Of a stretch of DNA of 64,000 bases, positions 26,637-35,724 are shown in pieces; position 1 is the first letter of the stretch; each line of letters opens with the position of its first letter. The stretch is from NCBI GenBank assembly GCA_045657945.1, contig JAZOUB010000037.1, positions 1 to 64,000 of the forward strand, given 5' to 3'. Made by a program: the position numbers and the translations under genes. The notes under the pieces were generated by a model. It had not been told where the DNA came from. It made no database searches and saw nothing but the letters and a program-made list of their open reading frames with translations. This DNA comes from HGM04593 sp045657945 (lineage in GTDB: Bacteria > Bacteroidota > Bacteroidia > Bacteroidales > Bacteroidaceae).

Positions 26637-27493
26637 GAACAATACGCGTTATAATGACAGCCCTTGCATTGCTGGCACTGCCGGCAATGTCAAGGGCTCA
26701 ATATATTGTAACGGACACCATCATTCCCGAACGAATTGCCGTAAAGAGTTCGCAGTTCGGTATCACTCTGCTCAACAACCTCGACACATACCTTAGCAAC
26801 TACAACCACAAGGGACTGGGACTGAACTACAGTTATGAAAACTTCCGCGATGCACGCACCGGCAATTACCGTTGGAAATACCAGACACTGCTTAACGTGA
26901 CAGCCGGGTATGCCACACAGGGCAGCAACCTGCAATACAGCGCGCTCATTGGCTACAACTGGAGCGGTTACCACCCGTTCAAGGTTGCCAAGGGACTCAC
27001 CCTGCTTGCCGGAGCACAGATACAGCTTGAAGGAGGCGCGCTCTACAACCCTGCCGGCGGCAACAACCCTGCAGCAGCCAAGCTACGTACCGCACTCGCG
27101 GCAAGCGGAATGGCAATATATCACTTCCCTGTGCGCCGCAGCGAGTGGATAGCACGCTACCAACTGGACATTCCGCTCGCAGGCGCGATGTTCGCACCGG
27201 AGTTCGGGCAGAGCTATTATGAGATTTTCGGTCTTGGACACGCAAAGAACGTTGTAGCATTCACGCACCCCGGCAACAACCCCTCGTGGCGTCACACGCT
27301 CTCGCTCGACATTCCTATGAGAGCAAAGCACCACAGCACAACACTGCGCATCTCATACATTGCCGACCTGTACCAGAGCCGCATTAATGAGATAAACAGC
27401 CACATATACCGCCATACATTCTCCTTTGGATTTGCAAGGACCATATTCAAAGTCAAAAAGAACAACAGGCTGAACGATTACTCGCCATATTAA
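26633..27493 (+). CDS. DUF3316 exported protein
   Basis: A 286-residue exported protein of family DUF3316. The signal peptide is MRTIRVIMTALALLALPAMSRAQ. The body has many beta-strand segments and family phrases such as NHKGLGLNYSYENFRDAR and SWRHTLSLDIPMRAKHHSTT. The fold is probably an outer-membrane barrel; no function is established. Its ATG overlaps the parC stop (ATGA), and the S41 peptidase starts 5 bases after it ends, so the three genes form one translationally coupled unit. Confidence 0.9.
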   Translation: MRTIRVIMTALALLALPAMSRAQYIVTDTIIPERIAVKSSQFGITLLNNLDTYLSNYNHKGLGLNYSYENFRDARTGNYRWKYQTLLNVTAGYATQGSNLQYSALIGYNWSGYHPFKVAKGLTLLAGAQIQLEGGALYNPAGGNNPAAAKLRTALAASGMAIYHFPVRRSEWIARYQLDIPLAGAMFAPEFGQSYYEIFGLGHAKNVVAFTHPGNNPSWRHTLSLDIPMRAKHHSTTLRISYIADLYQSRINEINSHIYRHTFSFGFARTIFKVKKNNRLNDYSPY

Positions 27494-27498
27494 CCACC

Positions 27499-28536
27499 AT
27501 GCTCAAGAAGATACTCACATACATTATTCCTTTGGCACTGCTCACAAGCTGCATTGGCGAGGAAGAGTTCGAGAACAGCAGCAATGGCAACTTCGAGGCG
27601 CTTTGGCAGCTCATTGACGAGCATTACTGCTTCTTTGACCAGGCCGAGGAGGAGTTCGGGCTCGACTGGAACGCAGTCTATGACAAATACAAGCCCATCG
27701 CAGACACCTGCAAAGATGAAATGATACTCTTTGACCTTATGGGCGACATGCTTCGAGAACTGCGCGACGGCCACGTAAACCTCACATCAATGTATGGCAC
27801 AAGCTACTATTGGGACTGGAAACTGAAGGAACCCGTAAATTTCAGCGACTCGATACAGCGCAATTATTTGGGTAGCGATTTCAGGATGACAAACGGCATC
27901 AAGTACACCATCCTCCCCGACAGCATAGGCTATGTATATGTCGAGAGTTTCTCGGGCAGCTTTGGGACAAACAACCTTTCGCTCATGCTCTACAACATGA
28001 GGGAGTGCAAGGCCATAATCCTGGACATACGAGGCAACGGTGGCGGAATGATAACATCGGCCGATAAACTGGCTTCAATATTCATAAAAGAGGAGATACA
28101 CTACGGATATATGCAGCACAAGACCGGCAAGGAGCACAATGACTTCTCACCCCCCGAACCACTCTACCTTGAACCGAGTGAAGGTTCGCGTTGGCTGCGC
28201 CCTGTGGTGGTGCTCACCAACAGGAGCGTATATAGCGCCGCCAACCATTTTGTTCTGATTATGCGCGAGCTGCCGCACGTTGCTATCGTTGGCGACAAGA
28301 CAGGTGGCGGCAGCGGTATGCCGCTGAACAGTACATTGCCCAACGGATGGAGAGTGCGCCTGTCAGCATGCCCCACGTTAGATGTCAATTACCAGCACAC
28401 CGAGTTCGGAATCGACCCGCATATAAAAGTGGATATGACAAGCGACGATTGGAACAGAGGACGCGACACAATAATTGAGACAGCCAAGGCCCTTATTTTT
28501 GAGTATTACAGCAAAAAAGAGGAGCAAGAGGGTTGA
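27499..28536 (+). CDS. S41-family peptidase, lipoprotein
   Basis: A 345-residue C-terminal-processing-type protease. The signal ends in a lipobox (LLTSC), so it is lipid-anchored. The S41 catalytic domain lies at about residues 140-335: YVYVESFSGSF, ILDIRGNGGGM (oxyanion region) and TNRSVYSAANHF with the likely nucleophile S246, then GDKTGGGSGMPLN, where the lysine may be the general base. No PDZ domain is evident between the N-terminal helical domain and the catalytic domain, unlike classical CtpA. It closes the parC operon; the promoter for tRNA-Leu begins at its 3' end. Confidence 0.92.
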   Translation: MLKKILTYIIPLALLTSCIGEEEFENSSNGNFEALWQLIDEHYCFFDQAEEEFGLDWNAVYDKYKPIADTCKDEMILFDLMGDMLRELRDGHVNLTSMYGTSYYWDWKLKEPVNFSDSIQRNYLGSDFRMTNGIKYTILPDSIGYVYVESFSGSFGTNNLSLMLYNMRECKAIILDIRGNGGGMITSADKLASIFIKEEIHYGYMQHKTGKEHNDFSPPEPLYLEPSEGSRWLRPVVVLTNRSVYSAANHFVLIMRELPHVAIVGDKTGGGSGMPLNSTLPNGWRVRLSACPTLDVNYQHTEFGIDPHIKVDMTSDDWNRGRDTIIETAKALIFEYYSKKEEQEG

Positions 28537-28562
28537 TAATTCAGTTTTTTGTACTACCTTCG
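28533..28562 (+). promoter_or_regulatory. Promoter of tRNA-Leu
   Basis: TTG (28533-28535), 19 bases, TACCTTCG (28555-28562), 22 bases before the mature tRNA. The -33 box overlaps the stop region of the S41 gene. Confidence 0.7.
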
Positions 28563-28584
28563 CAGCCGAAAGATTAAGACAGTC

Positions 28585-28666
28585 GCGCGTGTGGCGAAAT
28601 TGGTAGACGCGCCAGACTTAGGATCTGGTGTTTTGCGACGTGTAGGTTCGAGTCCTATCACGCGCA
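28585..28666 (+). tRNA. tRNA-Leu (anticodon UAG)
   Basis: An 82-base class II tRNA. The acceptor arms GCGCGTG and CACGCGC pair fully. The anticodon arm CCAGA-CTTAGGA-TCTGG gives anticodon UAG, reading CUA codons. A variable arm of about 13 bases and the T arm with GTTCGAGTC are present. CCA is not encoded (ACGA follows). Confidence 0.97.
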
Positions 28667-28675
28667 CGATTGGAC

Positions 28676-28710
28676 AAAAGAGGATAATTCGAGAGAATTT
28701 TCCTCTTTTT
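28676..28710 (+). terminator. Terminator after tRNA-Leu
   Basis: A 15-bp stem with one mismatch (28676-28690 with 28695-28709), GAGA loop, followed by T residues. Confidence 0.8.
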
Positions 28711-28817
28711 TATTTTTACGATTTACTGAATAACACTACATTTGCCATAAAAGCACTCTTACACTTCCAGGTCAAATGGAACTGAGCAATAATATTCATT
28801 CAAAATTACAGCCAGTC

Positions 28818-30059
28818 ATGAAAAACATATTCCTGTTATTCTCGTTCATGTTTACCGCATCTCTTGCTACATTTGCGCAGGAAAGAGAGACATTTCCACT
28901 CGCGGAGTGGGATTATGCAAAAGCGATTCTGATGCACACTCCCGGCGAGGAGCTCTTTGATGGTGTAATTCATCCTTACGCCGGGTTGTTCGAATATTAC
29001 TTTGATGTAGATAAGGCTGCCGAAGAACACAAGGGGTACATTGAAGCTCTTGAACGCAACGGGATAGAGGTATATACTGTACGCGAATTGCTCAATCAGG
29101 TTCCCATAGAGAGGTTGCGCGCATGCGCCATGAACTCACTCATTTATGAGACCTCGGGCATGAGCGATAAAGCATCGGCCGAGTCTGAGGAGTATCGCAA
29201 AAGCATAATAAACCAGATGTCGCGTGCCGACCTAATCCGTTGCATACTTTTGCGTCCTACAGTAAAGTTGCAAAGCACTGCCAACAACACTGGGTTGGAA
29301 GCTATGTACACTCACGCGCCACTGATGAACCTCTACTTCACACGCGACCAAAGCATCACAACTCCACGCGGACATATAATCTCCAGCATGAACTCTACCC
29401 AACGTTCCGACGAGACAGAAATCATTGCACTCTGTTACGAGCAGTTGGGGAGGAAGCCCATTCTCACGATAACCGGTGAGGGGCGGTTGGAAGGTGGTGA
29501 TTACCTGCGTGGCGGCACAATCTCTTACATCGGTTGCGGCATGCGTACCAACATGGAGGCAATCAAGCAGATAATGCAGGCCGATGCTTTCGGCCACGAC
29601 ACTGTAGCTGTTATCAATGACAACAAGTGGTGGCAGATGCAGATGCATCTTGACACATATTTCAACATCATAGACAAAGACCTGTGTACACTTGTAGAAA
29701 GCCGTTATCTCGCCAAGGAGGGTGACCCGGAATGGGTTACCGTTGACTTGTATACCCGCAAGCCCGGCGATAAAGAGTACTCGCTCACACGGGAAAAGAT
29801 ACCTTTTGTAGAGTTCCTGAAAGAGAGAGGATTTACAATAATTACCATAAAGCCCGAGGACGAGCTACACTATGCCAACAACTTCCTGACCATTGCGCCA
29901 CGCCACATCATGGCCGTAGGGAACCAGTCTGCGGAACTGCAACAGGCGTTTGAACGTCATGGCGTAAAAGTAGAGTGGATTCCACTTGAGACACTCATCA
30001 AAGGTTATGGTGCAGCACACTGCATGACACAAGTAATAAGGGTAACACTTGCCGAATAA
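28818..30059 (+). CDS. Exported arginine deiminase-like enzyme
   Basis: A 413-residue guanidine-modifying enzyme of the arginine deiminase branch. Active-site motifs are complete: NLYFTRDQS (substrate aspartate), GRLEGGDYLR (EGGD, E225), MHLDTYFN (catalytic His and Asp) and AAHCMTQVIR with nucleophile C402. The unusual part is the N-terminus: MKNIFLLFSFMFTASLATFA followed by QERE is a clear signal peptide, so the enzyme is exported. An upstream ATG at 28776 would bury that signal and is rejected. The reaction expected is L-arginine to citrulline plus ammonia. No arcB or arcC gene is nearby, which argues against ATP-yielding arginine fermentation here; periplasmic ammonia release or arginine removal is more likely. 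Confidence 0.85.
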   Translation: MKNIFLLFSFMFTASLATFAQERETFPLAEWDYAKAILMHTPGEELFDGVIHPYAGLFEYYFDVDKAAEEHKGYIEALERNGIEVYTVRELLNQVPIERLRACAMNSLIYETSGMSDKASAESEEYRKSIINQMSRADLIRCILLRPTVKLQSTANNTGLEAMYTHAPLMNLYFTRDQSITTPRGHIISSMNSTQRSDETEIIALCYEQLGRKPILTITGEGRLEGGDYLRGGTISYIGCGMRTNMEAIKQIMQADAFGHDTVAVINDNKWWQMQMHLDTYFNIIDKDLCTLVESRYLAKEGDPEWVTVDLYTRKPGDKEYSLTREKIPFVEFLKERGFTIITIKPEDELHYANNFLTIAPRHIMAVGNQSAELQQAFERHGVKVEWIPLETLIKGYGAAHCMTQVIRVTLAE

Positions 30060-30102
30060 CCTACATACAAACAACAGGACTGTCCAAAATGACAGGAGAT
30101 GA

Positions 30103-30612
30103 TCAAATCTCCATCCACTCCATCACTTTCAGAAACTCCTGTTCAAAGTTCGGGGTGAGAACGCCCTGTCCGATAGCGGCATTGATTTCATCAATTGCCC
30201 AGAAGCGGCCGCCGTCAAGCTCTTCACTTGGTGCAACTGCGCCATCATGCACCGCGCTATAGACATACACCAGTTCCCTTTCGCGTTCGCTTTCAAAGAT
30301 ATAGCTATTCAGCAGCCTCGGTTCACACTCTTCAATGCCAAGTTCTTCGCGGATTTCACGACGCAAGGCATCACATACCTCCTCGCCATAGTCTATGTGT
30401 CCGCCAACGGCGGTATCCCACTTGCCGGGCTGAATATCCTTCCACAACGGACGGTGCTGCAAATAGAGTTCGCCTGCCGAGTTGAAGAGATGAAGATGCA
30501 CCACCGGGTGCAACGGTTTTGCCTCGCCATGGCACTCGCCGCGCGTAGCGCAACCAATGACTTTACCCTCTTCATTTACAAGAGGTAATAGTTCTGCATT
30601 GTTGTCTTTCAT
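30103..30612 (-). CDS. Nudix hydrolase
   Basis: A 169-residue Nudix protein. The Nudix box is intact: GGHIDYGEEVCDAL then RREIREELGI (G-x5-E-x7-REUxEExGU). The N-terminal part (LLPLVNEEGKVIGCATRGE, HPVVHLHLFNSAGELYLQ) matches the subgroup related to isopentenyl-diphosphate isomerase and YfcD-like hydrolases. Substrate is not determined. It is convergent with the deiminase gene and separated by 43 bases. A TAAATTTG box lies upstream on the minus strand. Confidence 0.93.
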   Translation of the reverse strand: MKDNNAELLPLVNEEGKVIGCATRGECHGEAKPLHPVVHLHLFNSAGELYLQHRPLWKDIQPGKWDTAVGGHIDYGEEVCDALRREIREELGIEECEPRLLNSYIFESERERELVYVYSAVHDGAVAPSEELDGGRFWAIDEINAAIGQGVLTPNFEQEFLKVMEWMEI

Positions 30613-30632
30613 GTAAAATCAAATCTTTTTTG

Positions 30633-30640
30633 CAAATTTA
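30633..30640 (-). promoter_or_regulatory. Possible -7 box of the Nudix gene
   Basis: TAAATTTG on the minus strand, 20 bases upstream of the start at 30612; no clear -33 box. Confidence 0.4.
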
Positions 30641-30754
30641 TACAAGTTCTTTGGGTATATGTACCGTTCAAGCCATTTTTTCATTTTTTTTTGCAAAGAA
30701 AAGATTAAAATATATTATTTTTACACATTCAATGATTGCTGAACTTTAAACACT

Positions 30755-33700
30755 ATGAAAGCGAGATTCACTATAGTCAGGTTTTTGTGCTTTGTGTTGT
30801 GCCTCACTTGCAGCATTGATCTTTATGCGCAGACAAGCCACACAATTACAGGTACCATTGTCGATGAACTTGAGATGCCATTGCCCGGTGCCAACGCAGT
30901 CATCATGCGAGACAAGAAGATGGTAAAGGGTGCAAGCACCAACATTGACGGAAATTTCAAGATTGACCTTGCGTTCGATAAAAACGACAAGCTGACACTG
31001 GTACTCAGTTACATGGGCTACAAAGACCAGAAAATCAAACTGAATGCACAGAACATCGGCAAGCCATTCAACATCCAGTTGACTCCCGACAATGAGGTGC
31101 TCGAAGAGGTAACCATCGTTGAAGACGGCTATGCACGCCTGCCACGCAAGGACATGGTGGGCGCGTTCACCACAGTGAAGGCCGATGACATTATGATGCC
31201 TGCATACCAGAGCATTGACCAGATGCTGCAGGGTAAGGTGGCCGGTATGTCGGTTGTGAACACATCGGCACGTGTGGGTGCATCGCCAAAGATTACCATT
31301 CGTGGAACATCGACCATTCTTGGCAACACAAGCCCTCTGTGGGTTGTTGACGGTGTTATCCAGGAAGATCCGCTCTCTATTGACATAAGCGCCGCACTGA
31401 CATCGGACATGAAGGAACTCATTGGCAACCAGATTTCGTGGTTGAATCCCCAGGACATTGACAATATCACAGTGCTGAAGGATGCCTCGGCTACCGCCAT
31501 CTACGGTTCAAAGGCGTCGAACGGTGTTATTGTCATCACCACAAAGAAGGGTACTCCGGGACGCATAAGCGTGAACTATAACACCAACGTATCGGTGAGG
31601 GAGCGCCCCACATACGAGATGTATGACTTCATGAACTCACAGGAGCGCATACTATTCAGCAAGGAGGCCTACAATGCCGGCGTACGCTACGAAAACGAGC
31701 CTCTGCCACAGGTATATACATACGAAGGCCTGATGGCGATGTTCAACAAGCGCATGATTACTGAGGAGGAGTTTGCCTATTACATGCAGCGCCTTGAGAC
31801 TGTGAACACCGACTGGTTTGACCTTCTTACACGTAACTCGGTGAGCAACAACCATAACCTTAGTGTTTCGGGCGGAACAGACAAGTACACCTACAACGCA
31901 TCGCTGGGCTACCAGATAAACAATGGCTACGAGGTGGGCAACAGCAACGACCAGATAACCACCCGCCTTAGCATAAACAGCAATGTGAATGACAGGCTCA
32001 GTGTCAATGTACAACTCAACGGTAGCATAAGGAACTCCGACGGCTATGGCGCCGGAGTGAACCCATATAACTACGCTATGAATACCAGCCGAGCCATCCC
32101 TGCATACGAGATTGACGGCTCACGCGCTTACTACTCGGAGTACTACCCATACCCCTATAACGAAACACTTGGAAGCCACAACCAGTTATCGTACAACATC
32201 TTCAACGAGATGGAGAACAGTTTCTCGCAGAACACCGGTACGGCATTCAACGCATCGGCTAACGTAAGTTTCAAGATACTCAGCTGGCTCACATACCAGG
32301 GTACAGTGAGTATGTCCTTGAACAACAATGCCAGCGAGAGTTATGCAGGCGAAAAATCTTCTTTTATCGAGAGGTATTACAGAGGTTTCCCTTATGGAAC
32401 AGAGAGAGCCGGGTCGGAGAAATACCAGGCTGCACTGATGCCGTACGGTGGAATGCTGCAACAGGCAAATTCACAGACTGTATCGTACAGCACATCGCAC
32501 CGCCTGGCATTCTCGAAGGAGTTCAACGAGAACCATCGCCTTAATGCCATGCTGGGTATGGAAGTACGCTCAAGCAAGGGCAGCAGCGAGGGCAACACTG
32601 TTTGGGGATATGTACCCGAACGAGGTGAGATTCTAGTATCGCCCACCATGCCCGAGAACTTCAAGCCGATTGGCAACACTGTTGTCCCCATTGAGTGGGG
32701 TGCACTTACACAACTGTACAACGGCGGCTGGAGCAAGACATCGACACTCACCAACTACCTGTCGTTCTATGCAACAGTGGCATACTCGCTGAAGAACCGC
32801 TATGTATTCAACATGAACGTACGTTCCGATGCCTCGAACCGCTTTGGCCAGGATGTGAACAAGCAGTTCGACCCCACATGGTCGTTCGGTGCATCGTGGA
32901 AGATGGCACAGGAACCATTCATGATGGAGTATGTGCCCTGGCTCGACCAGTTTAACATACGTGCCACATACGGTATACAGGGCAACGTTGTAAACTCTTT
33001 GAGTCCCGAGATGATTGTGCGCTACCAGGGCCTGCATACCGGTTACAACGAGTATTACCTCACTATCTCAAGCCTGCCCAACAACCAGCTCAAGTGGGAG
33101 CGCACAAAGTCGGCCAACCTGGGACTTGATGTTGCCCTCTTTGGCATAACAATGAACTTCGAGTACTACAACCGCCGCTCAAATGCAATCATCCGTCAGG
33201 ACATCGCACAGGAGTACGGTATGTCGTCAATGCCGCTCAACGGAGGACGCATTACTAATCACGGCCTGGAGTTCACGCTTAACTACACACCAATACGTAC
33301 AAAGGACTTTGCATGGACATTGGGTATGAACGCCGGCAAGAACTGGAACCGTTCCGAGACTGATGACCGCACAGCAAAGGCCGATGAACTGACACACGTA
33401 GACTTCCTCTCGGGCAACAGCAGCCGTCCATTGAAGCAGGGCTATCCGCTGTCGGCCTTCTGGTCATACCAGTTCACAGGCCTTGACGGAACAAACGGCT
33501 ATCCCACATTTGCGCACACGTCATACGATTATATCGACGGTGACGGCAGCGTAGACCCAACAACATTCCTTGTATACTCAGGACAAAAAGAGCCCGATTT
33601 CTCGGGCGGTTTCAACACAAGAATACGCTGGAAGGACTTTAACTTCGGTATTGACTTTGCTGCATCATTAGGTGCAAACAAGCGCTTGCCCAATCCTTAC

Positions 33701-34129
33701 GACCCATTCGGCGGACATGGCGAGATGCCGAATATATACCGCAACCTCTCAAAAGAACTGAACGACCGTTGGAAACAGCCGGGTGACGAGTTGCACACAA
33801 ATATTCCTGCACTCTACACATCAATACGAGATCTCTACTATCTTTACCTGCCCAACGGGCTTTATGACAGCGGCGGCATCTACTCAATGTGGGCAAACTC
33901 GGACGTGAGGGTTGCCGACGCATCGTTCCTGCGCTGTACACAAATCTCGCTATCCTACAACGTGCCACGCAAGGCATGCCAGGTGCTGGGCCTCTCGCGC
34001 ATATCGGTAAGCGCCAACATAAACAACCTGTTTGTGATTGCAAGCAAGGACTGGAAGGGATATGACCCCGAGCTTGGCAACTGCATTCAGCCAAGAGTTT
34101 ACTCAATTGGACTTGGTATTGGACTATAA
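30755..34129 (+). CDS. SusC/RagA-type TonB-dependent transporter
   Basis: An 1124-residue outer-membrane transporter. After the signal peptide (to about residue 26) comes a carboxypeptidase-like domain (about 29-110, TITGTIVDELEMPLPGANAV), then a plug domain with SIDQMLQGKVAGMSVVNTSA, TIRGTSTILGNTSPLWVVDG and DASATAIYGSKASNGVIVIT, and a 22-stranded barrel ending YSIGLGIGL. With SusD it imports an oligomeric substrate using TonB energy. It heads a four-gene operon with SusD, a zinc-peptidase-like lipoprotein and a TlpA-like lipoprotein. No glycosidase, sigma factor or hybrid sensor adjoins, so the substrate is unclear and may be peptide-like. The upstream 140 bases are AT-rich without a convincing promoter match. 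Confidence 0.97.
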   Translation: MKARFTIVRFLCFVLCLTCSIDLYAQTSHTITGTIVDELEMPLPGANAVIMRDKKMVKGASTNIDGNFKIDLAFDKNDKLTLVLSYMGYKDQKIKLNAQNIGKPFNIQLTPDNEVLEEVTIVEDGYARLPRKDMVGAFTTVKADDIMMPAYQSIDQMLQGKVAGMSVVNTSARVGASPKITIRGTSTILGNTSPLWVVDGVIQEDPLSIDISAALTSDMKELIGNQISWLNPQDIDNITVLKDASATAIYGSKASNGVIVITTKKGTPGRISVNYNTNVSVRERPTYEMYDFMNSQERILFSKEAYNAGVRYENEPLPQVYTYEGLMAMFNKRMITEEEFAYYMQRLETVNTDWFDLLTRNSVSNNHNLSVSGGTDKYTYNASLGYQINNGYEVGNSNDQITTRLSINSNVNDRLSVNVQLNGSIRNSDGYGAGVNPYNYAMNTSRAIPAYEIDGSRAYYSEYYPYPYNETLGSHNQLSYNIFNEMENSFSQNTGTAFNASANVSFKILSWLTYQGTVSMSLNNNASESYAGEKSSFIERYYRGFPYGTERAGSEKYQAALMPYGGMLQQANSQTVSYSTSHRLAFSKEFNENHRLNAMLGMEVRSSKGSSEGNTVWGYVPERGEILVSPTMPENFKPIGNTVVPIEWGALTQLYNGGWSKTSTLTNYLSFYATVAYSLKNRYVFNMNVRSDASNRFGQDVNKQFDPTWSFGASWKMAQEPFMMEYVPWLDQFNIRATYGIQGNVVNSLSPEMIVRYQGLHTGYNEYYLTISSLPNNQLKWERTKSANLGLDVALFGITMNFEYYNRRSNAIIRQDIAQEYGMSSMPLNGGRITNHGLEFTLNYTPIRTKDFAWTLGMNAGKNWNRSETDDRTAKADELTHVDFLSGNSSRPLKQGYPLSAFWSYQFTGLDGTNGYPTFAHTSYDYIDGDGSVDPTTFLVYSGQKEPDFSGGFNTRIRWKDFNFGIDFAASLGANKRLPNPYDPFGGHGEMPNIYRNLSKELNDRWKQPGDELHTNIPALYTSIRDLYYLYLPNGLYDSGGIYSMWANSDVRVADASFLRCTQISLSYNVPRKACQVLGLSRISVSANINNLFVIASKDWKGYDPELGNCIQPRVYSIGLGIGL

Positions 34130-34141
34130 GAACTTGAAACT

Positions 34142-35698
34142 ATGAAGAAGATTCTCAACATATTTGCAACAACGGTTGCACTGCTGTCGGCAACATCGTG
34201 CGGCGATTTCCTTGAGCCAAACTCAACAAGCGAGTTTGTACCCAAAGACGCAGTCTCGCTCAACGAACTTTTGCTTGGTGAAGCCTACCAGCGTAACGAC
34301 ATGTCAGGATTCAACATATTCCTGAACCTGCTCGACGATGACATTGAGGCGGCTCCCTACCAGACACCAACCGATGGATTCAAGACCGACAAGTATCTAG
34401 CGGCGTTCACCTGGCAGCCCGATATGTTCAAGATGATGGAAAAGGCCGGCTCGGGCCACATCAATATGTACCAATCGTACTACGAGGTTATTCTGGGCAC
34501 CAATGCCATTCTCGACTATCTGCCCAAAGTCGTGGACTCCGATATTAATATAAATAAGGTGAAGGCACAGGCATACGCCCTGCGCGGTTTCTACTACTTT
34601 AACCTTGTAAACATCTTTGGTGCGCCATACAGCAGCGACTCCACAGCGCTTGGTGTTCCCTTGAAACTGCAGAGCGGCATTGAGCCAAGCGAGGACTACC
34701 TGAAAAGGAAGAGTGTTGCCGAGTGCTATGCACAGATTCTGAGCGACCTGCACGCTGCCGAAGCGGCATACCTTGAATTGCCCGAGAGTGAGCAGTGGAG
34801 CGACAACAATCGCACAAGCCTGCCAATGGTGCAGTTGATGCTCTCGCGCACATATCTCTACATGGAACAATGGGAAAAGGCTGCACAATATGCAAAGATG
34901 GTAATGGACGACAACAGGTTCAAACTTATAGACCTCAACGACGTGCCGCTTGAAGAGCCAAACGAAGATGGCAAATATGTAAGGACATACCTTAACATGC
35001 CTACATACAAGTGCAGCGAGACAATCTGGCCCTACGGTAATGTAACAGATATGTTCAAGTGGGCCTATGACTATGCAAACACCACAAACACAATTACAGG
35101 ACAGAAGATGCACTCCTACTTCCAGGCATCAGAGAGCCTGCTTGAGAGTTACCTTGAGTGGGACTTGAGACTGATACACTACATTGTACAGGCACCCGAC
35201 GGACAAGGCGGCGAGATGCCTATGGCGTTTGGAAAGGTGAACATTGGCACAACCTACTATCTGCCATACGCCGAAACCGGCACATTCGGCCGTTGCCTGC
35301 GCCTGTCCGAGGCCTACCTGAACTATGCCGAGGCAATGGCTATGCTTGGCGGCAGCGGTGACGACGAGGCTGTTGCCGCACTCAATACCCTGCTCGAGAA
35401 GCGCTTTGATCCCGAGGATTTTGAAGAGGTTGATTTCGGCAGCAATGCCGAACTTGTGCAGTTCGTGCGCGAGGAGCGCCGCCGAGAACTTTGCTACGAG
35501 GGACACCGATGGTTTGACCTGCGCCGCTGGGGCATGCCGGCCATAACACACACCTGGCACAACGACAAATCCCAGAGCAGCACTTACACGCTGCTGGAGG
35601 GTGACCTGCTCTACACAATCCCCATCCCCGACGAAGCCTTGCAAAGCAATGCCAGCCTTGTACAGAACGAACTGCCAGGTAAAAGAACAGCACAGTAA
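34142..35698 (+). CDS. SusD/RagB-type substrate-binding lipoprotein
   Basis: A 518-residue SusD-family lipoprotein with a lipobox at ATSCGDF. Family features include the N-terminal segment AYALRGFYYFNLVNIFGAPY (TPR-like helices), the middle substrate-binding region, and the C-terminal hallmark VREERRRELCYEGHRWFDLRRWG. It caps the SusC barrel and binds the imported substrate at the cell surface. The gene starts 12 bases after SusC ends. Confidence 0.97.
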   Translation: MKKILNIFATTVALLSATSCGDFLEPNSTSEFVPKDAVSLNELLLGEAYQRNDMSGFNIFLNLLDDDIEAAPYQTPTDGFKTDKYLAAFTWQPDMFKMMEKAGSGHINMYQSYYEVILGTNAILDYLPKVVDSDININKVKAQAYALRGFYYFNLVNIFGAPYSSDSTALGVPLKLQSGIEPSEDYLKRKSVAECYAQILSDLHAAEAAYLELPESEQWSDNNRTSLPMVQLMLSRTYLYMEQWEKAAQYAKMVMDDNRFKLIDLNDVPLEEPNEDGKYVRTYLNMPTYKCSETIWPYGNVTDMFKWAYDYANTTNTITGQKMHSYFQASESLLESYLEWDLRLIHYIVQAPDGQGGEMPMAFGKVNIGTTYYLPYAETGTFGRCLRLSEAYLNYAEAMAMLGGSGDDEAVAALNTLLEKRFDPEDFEEVDFGSNAELVQFVREERRRELCYEGHRWFDLRRWGMPAITHTWHNDKSQSSTYTLLEGDLLYTIPIPDEALQSNASLVQNELPGKRTAQ

Positions 35699-35724
35699 AA
35701 GAGTTGCACATCAACACATATATT

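Noticed and set aside
28667..28669. Encoded CCA end of tRNA-Leu
   Set aside because: The bases after the discriminator are CGA, so CCA must be added after transcription.
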